Assembly: GCA_913043885.1 (NCBI GenBank)
Contig: CAJWOB010000214.1
Location: forward strand, 1-5,117
Direction of reading: 5' to 3'
DNA length: 5,117 nt
Source: an uncultured Spirochaetaceae bacterium
Lineage (GTDB): Bacteria; Spirochaetota; Spirochaetia; SZUA-6; Bin103
Part shown: in pieces, positions 1-5,117 of the stretch
Position numbering within the stretch: position 1 is the stretch's first letter
Layout of the letters: each line of letters begins with the position of its first letter
Program-made: the position numbers and the translations under genes
Notes under the pieces: generated by a model
What the model saw: the letters and a program-made list of their open reading frames with translations, nothing else
The model's database searches: none
What the model was told of the DNA's origin: nothing

Positions 1-1
1 G

Positions 2-808
2 GCGTGGCGCCCTGTCTTCGTCGCGGTGGCGCTGCTTGCCGCGGCCAGCTGCGGTGGCGAGGCGCCCCCGCAGCCGATCCACCCTGCCCTCGCCATCACC
101 GCCGGCTCGTTGGCGGACCTCATCGAGGGGCTCGACCCGGCGGACGCGGAGCGGGTGCTGGCGCGGCAGCAGGTGTTTCTCCAGCTGCTGGTGGATGCGC
201 TGGCTGAACCGCCGGAGCTGCTGTGGCTCATCGACAAACAGCACGCGCTGCCCAACGACTACGAGCCCACCGATCTGATAGGGCTGGCCGGCTACCCCCT
301 CAGCGTCAATCGTGACAATCACCGCCTGCGGCGAATCGTGATGCCCGACCTGTTAGCGATGGCCGAGGCCGCCCGGGCCAGCGGACGGGAGCTGCTGGTG
401 TCCTCCACCTACCGTTCCTACGAACAGCAGCAGGCCACGTATGAGTACTGGGTGGATCGCGACGGGCAGGCGGCCGCCGATCGTTACTCCGCTCGTCCTG
501 GGCACTCGCAACACCAGCTCGGCACGGCGGTCGACTTCGGCTCTATTCGGCTCGAGTACGGCGACACCGACAACGGCAGATGGGTACTGGCCAACGCCTG
601 GCGTTTCGGCTTTTCACTCTCGTACCCCGACGGCTACGAGTCGCTCACCGGGTACACCTACGAGCCGTGGCATTTCCGCTACATCGGGCGCGTGGGGACC
701 CAAATCGAGCGGGAGTTCTTTGGCGGCATCCAGCAGCGGATGCTGGAGTTCCTCAGCGAGAGCCGGCCGCTGCTGCTGCTGTCGCGCCGGTCCACGCTCG
801 AACGGTAA
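2..808 (+). CDS. VanY-type D-alanyl-D-alanine carboxypeptidase lipoprotein (M15B), 5'-partial
   Basis: Zinc peptidase predicted to remove the terminal D-Ala from peptidoglycan stem peptides outside the inner membrane. The frame is open to the window's left edge and reads VFVAVALLAAASC before GGE. That looks like the end of a lipoprotein signal peptide with a loose lipobox (AAS-C), so the true start lies just upstream. A GTG at 26 is also in frame but would cut the hydrophobic segment. Numbering from that GTG, the family motifs are all present: SSTYRSYEQQ (126-135), SARPGHSQHQLGTAVDF (155-171) with presumed zinc ligands H163 and D170, and YEPWHFRYIG (212-221) with catalytic E213 and zinc ligand H216. 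The catalytic domain is therefore intact. About 60-100 residues before it are helical and unassigned. TAA stop at 806-808. The gene converges on the next one. The fold is very likely; the exact substrate (D,D- or L,D-peptide) cannot be read from sequence. Confidence 0.9.
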   Translation, partial: AWRPVFVAVALLAAASCGGEAPPQPIHPALAITAGSLADLIEGLDPADAERVLARQQVFLQLLVDALAEPPELLWLIDKQHALPNDYEPTDLIGLAGYPLSVNRDNHRLRRIVMPDLLAMAEAARASGRELLVSSTYRSYEQQQATYEYWVDRDGQAAADRYSARPGHSQHQLGTAVDFGSIRLEYGDTDNGRWVLANAWRFGFSLSYPDGYESLTGYTYEPWHFRYIGRVGTQIEREFFGGIQQRMLEFLSESRPLLLLSRRSTLER

Positions 809-834
809 CACCGTTGCGCGGCGGGCGGCCGCGT

Positions 835-940
835 CCGAGCGGGTCCGACCGTCGGCCCCGCTTCACCCCTTGCCGAGCGGGTCCGACCGTCGGCCCCGCT
901 ATCGCCCGTTGCCGACCGGGCCGACCGCTACCGCCCCGTG
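835..940. repeat. Tandem 38-bp palindromic repeats between convergent genes
   Basis: Two identical 28-bp units lie at 835-862 and 873-900, separated by a 10-bp spacer (863-872), giving a 38-bp period. A degenerate third unit follows at about 912-940. Each perfect unit contains a 25-bp near-palindrome (838-862 and 876-900): 12-base arms around a single central base, with 11 of 12 positions complementary and one T/C mismatch. As RNA it would fold on either strand into a GC-rich hairpin with a tri- or tetranucleotide loop. There is no T-tract, so it is not a classical intrinsic terminator. Its position between two converging genes suggests a bidirectional 3'-end or mRNA-stabilising element, or a REP-like repeat family. 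The second unit overlaps the TAG stop of the leftward gene, and the third lies inside its coding end. Confidence 0.75.
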
Positions 941-1486
941 ACGCAGCACCCGTGGTGGCGACACCGTGGCGTCCACCAACGTGGAGGGGGGTGAATAGCC
1001 GACCACCCCATCATCGACGATCAGATCGATGCGGCGGCCAAACCAGGCAGCCACCTCGCGCCCACTGCGCGCCGGCGCGACGCCCGGCGGGTTGGCGCTG
1101 GTCGAGAACAGCGGCCGCTCGACGTCGCGGAGCACCGCGCGCAGCCATGGTGGACGGGGCACGCGGATGGCGACGGTGCCCCCCGCGGGTGCGGCGAGCA
1201 CCAGCGTAAGTGCGCCCGGCCATCCCTGCGCTAGGTCGCGCGGCACCTCCGCTGAGAGGTATCTCTCCACCGCGGCCAGATCCGGCATCAGTAGCAGGAA
1301 CGGCTTGCGGCCATCCCTTCCCTTGAGTGCGCGCAGCTCGTGCATCGTTTCGGGGGCGACGCCATGGATGCCGTAGACGGTATCGGTCGGCATCGCGACC
1401 AGGCGTCCTGAGCGGAGCGCGGCGACGATGCGCCGATGACGGGGGTGGTGCGCGACGGTGCCCGGCGCGCTAGTTGGCGTCGACAC
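899..1486 (-). CDS. tsaC: YrdC/Sua5-family L-threonylcarbamoyladenylate synthase
   Basis: Predicted cytoplasmic enzyme making threonylcarbamoyl-AMP from threonine, bicarbonate and ATP, the first step of t6A37 formation on ANN-decoding tRNAs. At 195 residues it is a single YrdC domain without the extra C-terminal Sua5 domain. Visible signatures are PTDTVYGI (33-40), KGRDGRKP (55-62, the KxR motif), PGALTL (90-95), AIRVP (106-110), STSAN (128-132, the SxN motif) and STLVD (168-172) followed by LRHGAV. The KxR/SxN pair favours TsaC function, but a YciO-type paralogue cannot be excluded. Start is GTG at 1484-1486; the next in-frame stop upstream is at 1502-1504, so no other start is available. 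A GAGGTGA sits about 15 nt upstream, which is long, and a GAGCGGGG lies closer. The start falls inside the upstream gene's end (17-bp overlap), implying translational coupling. The C-terminal dozen codons are built from a degenerate copy of the downstream repeat. Confidence 0.88.
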   Translation of the reverse strand: MSTPTSAPGTVAHHPRHRRIVAALRSGRLVAMPTDTVYGIHGVAPETMHELRALKGRDGRKPFLLLMPDLAAVERYLSAEVPRDLAQGWPGALTLVLAAPAGGTVAIRVPRPPWLRAVLRDVERPLFSTSANPPGVAPARSGREVAAWFGRRIDLIVDDGVVGYSPPSTLVDATVSPPRVLRHGAVAVGPVGNGR

Positions 1487-2195
1487 GCCCCGCTCGCCGC
1501 GTCACCTCGGTGGGTCGCTGGTTGGGTCGGACTGCTGCGTCGGCGCGTGCCACCCACTCGGCCTCGGGCTGGCCTGTCGTGGGCCGGGGGTCCCGACCGC
1601 CGATGTGCGAGCCCCACGCGTCGCCGTGCTCGTGGCGCAGGGGCGATTGGCGTTGGACGCCGCGACGGCGCCGCGGTCTGCGTTCGTCAGACCGTCGATT
1701 GCCCCTGCCGACTCTCCTGCCCTCAGCTGCCTGCCCTCGTGCGCGGATGGCGTCCGCCGCAGTCACAATGAGGAACAGCAGCGCCCCGAAGGAGAAGCCC
1801 ATCGGCAAGGTCTTGGCTCCGCCATGCGACCGCGGCAGCCGCTCGTGTACCAGGGGGCCGACCGAATAGTAGGTGGCGTCGAAAACCTCACCCCGTTCGG
1901 CAACGGCGCTTCGGCCGCGGCCCTCGCTGATGCTCACCACGGTCTCGCCGGGGCGATAGTAGCCGAGCTCCCGCGCCGCCAAGCGGACCGCTTCGGCGTC
2001 GGATTGAAATCGGGCGAGCTGGCGCTGCAGTCGCCGGTGCGCGGCCTCTATCTCCTCGATGCCGCCCACAAGGCGATCGCGGTATTCAGCAGCCTGCCGG
2101 TAGGCGATGATGCCACTATCCCCCAGAATCAGAGCTATCGTGGCAGCCGCCGCAAGCCCGGCGACCATGCAGTAGAACAGCCGTTGAAGTCTCAT
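1470..2195 (-). CDS. FtsB/DivIC-type septum formation initiator with second TM and Arg-rich tail
   Basis: Probable divisome component of the FtsB/DivIC family, which bridges FtsL and FtsQ/DivIB in cell division. The order is: short basic N-terminus, membrane helix about 7-25, coiled-coil-like segment about 33-73 (IEEIEAAHRRLQRQLARFQ), then ARELGYYRPGETVVSI (74-89), the family's characteristic post-coil motif. Typical members are about 100-130 residues; this one has 241. The extra part includes a second hydrophobic helix (about 132-150, MGFSFGALLFLIVTAADAI) and then about 90 low-complexity residues rich in Arg. With the N-terminus inside, the second helix would put this basic tail in the cytoplasm, in line with the positive-inside rule. 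ATG start at 2193-2195 has no clear Shine-Dalgarno, but a CATAAT box lies 5 nt upstream. The gene is first of a leftward pair and overlaps the YrdC gene by 17 bp. Family assignment is good; whether the tail is functional is unknown. Confidence 0.8.
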   Translation of the reverse strand: MRLQRLFYCMVAGLAAAATIALILGDSGIIAYRQAAEYRDRLVGGIEEIEAAHRRLQRQLARFQSDAEAVRLAARELGYYRPGETVVSISEGRGRSAVAERGEVFDATYYSVGPLVHERLPRSHGGAKTLPMGFSFGALLFLIVTAADAIRARGQAAEGRRVGRGNRRSDERRPRRRRGVQRQSPLRHEHGDAWGSHIGGRDPRPTTGQPEAEWVARADAAVRPNQRPTEVTRRAGRVDAN

Positions 2196-2427
2196 CTACT
2201 ATTATGACGCGTCTGCGCGTCGCTACTATTAGCGACGGCCGACGGGCGCCTGGACTTGAGAGGCGGAAGTCACTGCGTGGACGCCGCGAATGCGTGGACC
2301 GTGGTGCCGAAAGGTGGGTTCAGAAAGCGTCGGTGGTGCACCGATACTGAGAGGAGTGGGGTGCACACTACCGCGGTGTGTGGGACACAGCGGAGCGAGC
2401 TTGCACTCGCGGGAGTAGTACTCAGAG
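2196..2427. promoter_or_regulatory. Divergent intergenic control region with several dyads
   Basis: This 232-bp gap separates the leftward ftsB-like operon from the rightward acidic-protein gene and must hold both promoters. Near the leftward start are a 9-bp direct repeat (CTACTATTA at 2196-2204 and 2223-2231), an inverted repeat GACGCG-4-CGCGTC (2206-2221) and another, GTCGCT-6-AGCGAC (2219-2236). A CATAAT on the minus strand (2201-2206) ends 5 nt before the ATG. On the rightward side, TCGGTG-3-CACCGA (2330-2344), a repeated GGTGCAC (2335-2341, 2360-2366) and a CACAC/GTGTG dyad centred on ACCGCGGT (2364-2382) precede the gene. A weak plus-strand promoter candidate is TTCAGA (2319-2324), 18 bp, GATACT (2343-2348). 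GGGAG at 2411-2415 is the only ribosome-binding candidate for the 2428 start, with 12-nt spacing. The dyads are seen directly; the operator and promoter roles are inferred. Confidence 0.5.
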
Positions 2428-4293
2428 ATGTCGACTGACGACCACACAGATCCACGCACCGACGACATCGAGAACATCTCGTTCTCTGCCACCGAGCTCG
2501 ACGACATCGTCAACAGCGCAGAGATCACAGAAGAGAACGTCGCGGACGATGACCTCGAGGAGTACGGCGTCTGGGTCAAGGTCGGCCCGGAGGACGTAAC
2601 CGAGTCTGCGGACGACCTCCCGCCAGCCGAAAACGATGCTCCCCTCACCGATCTCGACGACGCGGAAGAGGACTTCCTCACCGGGGAAGAGGAGTCGCTG
2701 CTCGGTGACGTAGACGGTGAGAGTAAAGAGGGCGGCGATGCTGTCGCCAGCGCGGGCGAGAGCGGCGACGTTCTCGGCACCGTTGAGGACACTCTCGGCG
2801 CAGACGCTGACCTGGATCTGGACATCCCGGATGTGGAGGATCTGGTCGAGGGCGAGGAAGGAGAGGAAGAGCCGGAGCTGGACACCGACTTCGAGCTTGC
2901 CGAGGTGAAGTCGGCGGCCTCCGCAGAAGAACCCAGCTTCGACGTCAGCCCCGAGGACGTTGCCGGCGACGACATCGAGGTTCCTCTCACCGATGAAACC
3001 AAGTCCGAGTCGGGCGAGCTCGCCGACTTGGCGGACCTAGGCGACGACGACACCGTCTCCCTGGCGATAGATAGCACACCACCACAGCCGACATCCGACG
3101 GTGACGCGTCCACGGCCTCCCTCCTTGCCAAGATGGAACGTGAGCTGCTCGCGATCATGGAAGAGATCACCGACGTCAAGCGCGAGCTAGGCGAGCTGCG
3201 CAAGAGCGACATCTCCTCCTCGGAGCCGAAGACCGAGCCTACCGGGTTCTTCGACGGCGACGATGACGAGACCATCGCCCTTACCGGGGACGAGCTCGAC
3301 GACATCCTCAGCAGCGCGGACATCACAGAGGAGATCGCGGAGCCAGAGGACGCACCTGCTCCGCTGGAGATCGATGTCGTCGGCGACACCGCCGAGGGCG
3401 ACGCCGGGTTTGGTGGCGACGACGCGCTGGGCACTGACGTAGACCTTGGCCTCGATCTGGGGCTCGAGGGGGAGGACGCCGAGGTCGATCTGGGAGCCGG
3501 CGAGGCTGCTGCCCCAGAGGTAGACCTGGAGATTGGCGACATCGGCGGAGAAGACGACGCCGTCGACTCGCTTATCGATGGGGAAGACCTGATAGGCGCG
3601 GACAAGCTGGATGACACGGACGCCGACGTAGCCGATGAAGGCGCCGACTTGGAGGTGGGACTCGACGCGTCCGAGGCAGAGCCGGCTCCCGCCGTGGATG
3701 AGTTTGGCCTAGACGCCGATGCCGGGGCCGAGGATCTCCTGCTCGAGGAAGAGCCAGATGCCGGCCAGCCTGAAGAGCTGGTGCTCGACGAGGAGCCGTT
3801 GGCGACTATCGAGCTCGATGATGAGAGCGCCGGCGCCGACGACGCGCTGGAGCTGGTCGAGGAGCTGGAAACAGATGAACCCGATATCGAGCTGGTGCCG
3901 GCGGCAGAGGCGGCCGAGGTTGAAGACGTGGATCTGAGCATCGACGGAGAAGATCAGCCGCTGGAGCTGGCCGACGAACAGCCCCTGGATCTCGAGGAGA
4001 CCGGCGCCAGAGACGATGGCACCGTTCTCGAGATCGAAGAGGTTGCCGACGAGGCCGCCACCGACATCAGCGCGGAGCTCCCCGATGAGCACCGTGGTGA
4101 TGCCGGCACCATCACCCTCGAGGGAGCCGATGCAGCAGTTCCCGACGACCTCAAACAGGACATCAAGTCGGTTCTGGCCTATCTGGATCAACTCCTCGAC
4201 GCGCTGCCGGAAGAAAAGATCGAGGAGTTCGCACAATCCGAGCACTTCGGAGTGTACAAGAAGCTCTTTGAGAAGCTCGGGCTCGAGGACTGA
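2428..4293 (+). CDS. Extremely acidic low-complexity protein with duplicated ELDDI motif and C-terminal helical module
   Basis: Function not recognised. The 621-residue product is roughly one third or more Asp plus Glu, with only 21 Lys/Arg; residues 269-527 hold a single Lys besides one terminal-flank Arg outside that span. No signal peptide or membrane helix is visible, so it is probably cytoplasmic. Order: motif copy A, FSATELDDIVNSAEITEE (19-36); acidic linker; coiled-coil-like segment about 229-260 (LLAKMERELLAIMEEITDVK) holding much of the basic charge; motif copy B, LTGDELDDILSSADITEE (285-302); about 260 residues of alternating acidic/hydrophobic segments such as VDLEIGD, LVLDEEP, IELVP and LELADEQ; and a compact helical end (574-621) reading SVLAYLDQLLDALPEEKI, then EHFGVYKKLFEKLGLED. 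ATG at 2428 is the first possible start because an in-frame TAG lies at 2416-2418. The conserved-looking ends suggest a disordered scaffold or sensor with short binding motifs. I recall similar ELDDI motifs in spirochaete proteins but could not check. Confidence 0.88.
   Translation: MSTDDHTDPRTDDIENISFSATELDDIVNSAEITEENVADDDLEEYGVWVKVGPEDVTESADDLPPAENDAPLTDLDDAEEDFLTGEEESLLGDVDGESKEGGDAVASAGESGDVLGTVEDTLGADADLDLDIPDVEDLVEGEEGEEEPELDTDFELAEVKSAASAEEPSFDVSPEDVAGDDIEVPLTDETKSESGELADLADLGDDDTVSLAIDSTPPQPTSDGDASTASLLAKMERELLAIMEEITDVKRELGELRKSDISSSEPKTEPTGFFDGDDDETIALTGDELDDILSSADITEEIAEPEDAPAPLEIDVVGDTAEGDAGFGGDDALGTDVDLGLDLGLEGEDAEVDLGAGEAAAPEVDLEIGDIGGEDDAVDSLIDGEDLIGADKLDDTDADVADEGADLEVGLDASEAEPAPAVDEFGLDADAGAEDLLLEEEPDAGQPEELVLDEEPLATIELDDESAGADDALELVEELETDEPDIELVPAAEAAEVEDVDLSIDGEDQPLELADEQPLDLEETGARDDGTVLEIEEVADEAATDISAELPDEHRGDAGTITLEGADAAVPDDLKQDIKSVLAYLDQLLDALPEEKIEEFAQSEHFGVYKKLFEKLGLED
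2494..2535 (+). repeat. Intragenic motif repeat, copy A (ELDDIVNSAEITEE)
   Basis: This 42-bp segment encodes residues 23-36 of the acidic protein. It matches 3292-3333 at 37 of 42 bases, in the same frame and 798 bp (266 codons) apart. Three of the five differences are third-position A/G changes or conservative substitutions (Val/Leu, Asn/Ser, Glu/Asp), which points to constraint on the peptide and an internal duplication. Confidence 0.75.
3292..3333 (+). repeat. Intragenic motif repeat, copy B (ELDDILSSADITEE)
   Basis: Second copy of the duplicated module, encoding residues 289-302. The similarity extends upstream at protein level: ISFSAT before copy A and IALTGD before copy B, each preceded by an acidic stretch. 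Copy B directly follows the coiled-coil-like segment and a short Ser/Pro linker, so the protein may consist of two halves that each open with this motif. Confidence 0.75.
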
Positions 4294-4302
4294 CCCCGCC
4301 GC

Positions 4303-4320
4303 CTGGGCAGCACTGCCCGG
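4303..4320 (+). terminator. Short GC-rich hairpin between the acidic gene and the next ORF
   Basis: GGGCAG (4305-4310) and CTGCCC (4313-4318) are perfect inverted repeats, extended by a C-G and a T-G pair to 4303-4320. It begins 9 nt after the TGA stop and ends 12 nt before the TTG start of the next gene. There is no T-run after it, so full termination is doubtful. It may act as an mRNA 3'-stabiliser, partial attenuator or translation-modulating structure within an operon. Confidence 0.35.
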
Positions 4321-4332
4321 CGCGATCGAGCA

Positions 4333-5117
4333 TTGAGCTTCCTGCGTAGGACGGCTCAGAGCCGGCCGACTCAGCCGGCCCCGCACAACAAGGAAAGCCT
4401 ACTCGAGCGGTCGCGGCGAACAGCGTCGCTGGCCAAGCGCGCGCGCGAGCTCGATGCAGCGCCACCGGCCGCCTCAGCAGCGCCCCAAGCCGCCCCGACG
4501 CCAAAGTTCCCTGCGTCGCCACTACAGCTTGATTCCCGGGATGCAGCGGAGGCCGCCAACCAGGTAGTCGACTGTGCAGACGCTGGCCTGCGCGGCCCAC
4601 TGGCGGCTGCCCAACTTGCGCGCTGTCTTGGCGAGCGGCTCCCGTCTGCCGCGGTGCTTGCCTTTGCGTCGGCCGCCGGGGCGGGGCCGCTTACTCCGTT
4701 GGCGGCCATTGGCGCGCACCGCGACCTGCTGCGGCAGACTCAGATCGACCCTGAGAGCGCCGGCCTCGCGCCCGGATCACCGCTGGCCAGCACCGGCGCC
4801 GTCCTGCTGACATCGCGCGAGCAGCACAGTAGCTACGCGGCACTGTTCCCCGGGGTGGACACCGCAGCGCACGGCCAATGGGCCGTGCTGGCCCCTACCG
4901 ACGACGGCGTCGCTACGCTGCTCATCGCCATGTGGCAATCCCCGACGCTGACGCTGGTACCAGCGTGTTCAGAACCAACCGAGTCGTTCCTCGCTGCTCT
5001 GGCAGGTCGCTTGGGCTCGGCGCTCTCCTCGCAGATGACGTCGCCACCATGGCGGACTGGCGCCGCGGCACTGCGCCAAGCTGCCGAGGCAGACCACGAA
5101 ACACCGGCAGCGGACAC
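4333..5117 (+). CDS. Unrecognised protein, 3'-partial, TTG start
   Basis: I do not recognise this protein. The frame is open from the TGA at 4291-4293 to the window's end; from TTG at 4333 it gives 261 residues. It lacks an ATG until 4930, with GTG at 4654 the other early option, which is why it is easy to miss. GATCGAG just before the TTG is a poor ribosome-binding site. The G+C pattern by codon position is normal for coding here (third and first high, second lowest). The N-terminus is basic (LRRTAQSR, then LLERSRRTASLAKRARELD, about 24-42), followed by an Ala/Pro linker to about residue 65. A globular region follows: RLPSAAVLAFASAAGAGPL (102-120), GAVLLTSREQHSSYAALFPG (155-174) and QWAVLAPTDDGVATLLIAMW (182-201). 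The alternating hydrophobic strands faintly resemble a GAF-like sensor fold, which is only a guess. It lies 39 nt after the acidic gene, on the same strand, so the two are probably co-transcribed. Confidence 0.7.
   Translation, partial: MSFLRRTAQSRPTQPAPHNKESLLERSRRTASLAKRARELDAAPPAASAAPQAAPTPKFPASPLQLDSRDAAEAANQVVDCADAGLRGPLAAAQLARCLGERLPSAAVLAFASAAGAGPLTPLAAIGAHRDLLRQTQIDPESAGLAPGSPLASTGAVLLTSREQHSSYAALFPGVDTAAHGQWAVLAPTDDGVATLLIAMWQSPTLTLVPACSEPTESFLAALAGRLGSALSSQMTSPPWRTGAAALRQAAEADHETPAAD

Noticed and set aside
801..815. AACGGT-AAC-ACCGTT hairpin over the VanY stop codon
   Set aside because: A 6-bp stem with a 3-base loop and no T-tract is too weak to call a terminator by itself; the larger palindromes just downstream are better candidates.
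835..940. CRISPR array
   Set aside because: Spacers of 10-11 bp between only two or three units are far too short, and the units are palindromic tandem repeats.
580..1209. 209-codon plus-strand ORF bridging the two convergent genes
   Set aside because: It overlaps the catalytic end of the VanY-like gene out of frame, crosses the repeat array and runs antisense to the YrdC gene; its Arg/Pro/Ala-rich composition is typical of GC-rich shadow frames.
1458..2207. 249-codon plus-strand ORF opposite the ftsB-like gene
   Set aside because: The minus-strand frame shows a membrane helix, a coiled coil and the family ARELGY motif; the plus frame shows no recognisable feature.
2229..3941. 570-codon minus-strand ORF, very Ser-rich
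   Set aside because: It is the antisense of the acidic gene: GAC/GAG-rich codons with G/C third positions read as Ser and other small residues on the other strand. It has no domain-like segments, and the sense frame has motifs and a duplicated module.
4361..4379. Two GCCGGC sites forming a possible hairpin early in the last gene
   Set aside because: GCCGGC is self-complementary and common in such GC-rich DNA, so the pairing is expected by chance.
3709..4386. 225-codon minus-strand ORF with hydrophobic, protein-like composition
   Set aside because: It is the codon-complementary frame of the acidic gene, where GAG, GAC and GAT become Leu, Val and Ile codons. The hydrophobicity is a mirror of the acidic residues, and it spans the gene boundary and the intergenic hairpin.
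4833..5117. Minus-strand ORF reaching the right edge (94 codons), plus neighbours at 4163-4600 and 4371-4709
   Set aside because: They are shorter, Ser/Ala/Arg-rich and mutually inconsistent, while the plus strand is open without interruption from 4294 to the edge in one frame with a plausible residue mix. The partial edge ORF cannot be fully excluded.

Overview
The window is G+C-rich (about two thirds by eye) with strongly G/C-biased third codon positions. It is densely packed bacterial chromosome with no mobile element, rRNA, tRNA or CRISPR array that I can see. The host is most likely a high-GC spirochaete or a relative, at low to moderate confidence. The hints are a relaxed lipobox, an FtsB/DivIC-like protein with an extra C-terminal membrane segment, and a very acidic protein with duplicated ELDDI(V/L) motifs of a kind I associate with spirochaete proteins. 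That last point is from memory and not checked.

Layout. (1) Positions 2-808 (+): 3' part of a VanY-type zinc D,D-carboxypeptidase lipoprotein whose start lies upstream of the window. (2) Positions 835-940: tandem 38-bp repeats, each containing a 25-bp near-perfect palindrome, between two convergent genes and running into the end of the second. (3) Positions 899-1486 (-): single-domain YrdC/Sua5-type threonylcarbamoyl-AMP synthase. (4) Positions 1470-2195 (-): FtsB/DivIC-type septum formation initiator with a second membrane helix and an Arg-rich tail; it lies upstream of gene 3 and overlaps it by 17 bp. (5) Positions 2196-2427: divergent control region with several small dyads and a possible upstream ORF. 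(6) Positions 2428-4293 (+): 621-residue, extremely acidic, mostly disordered-looking protein with a duplicated short motif, one coiled coil and a compact C-terminal helical module. (7) Positions 4333-5117 (+): an unrecognised gene that runs off the window. It is open for 261 codons from a TTG start, in the same frame as gene 6.

Genes 3 and 4 form a leftward operon joining cell division to t6A tRNA modification, probably by proximity rather than function. Genes 6 and 7 look like a rightward two-gene unit of unknown role and are the most novel part of the window. Several long reading frames antisense to gene 6 are composition artefacts and were rejected.
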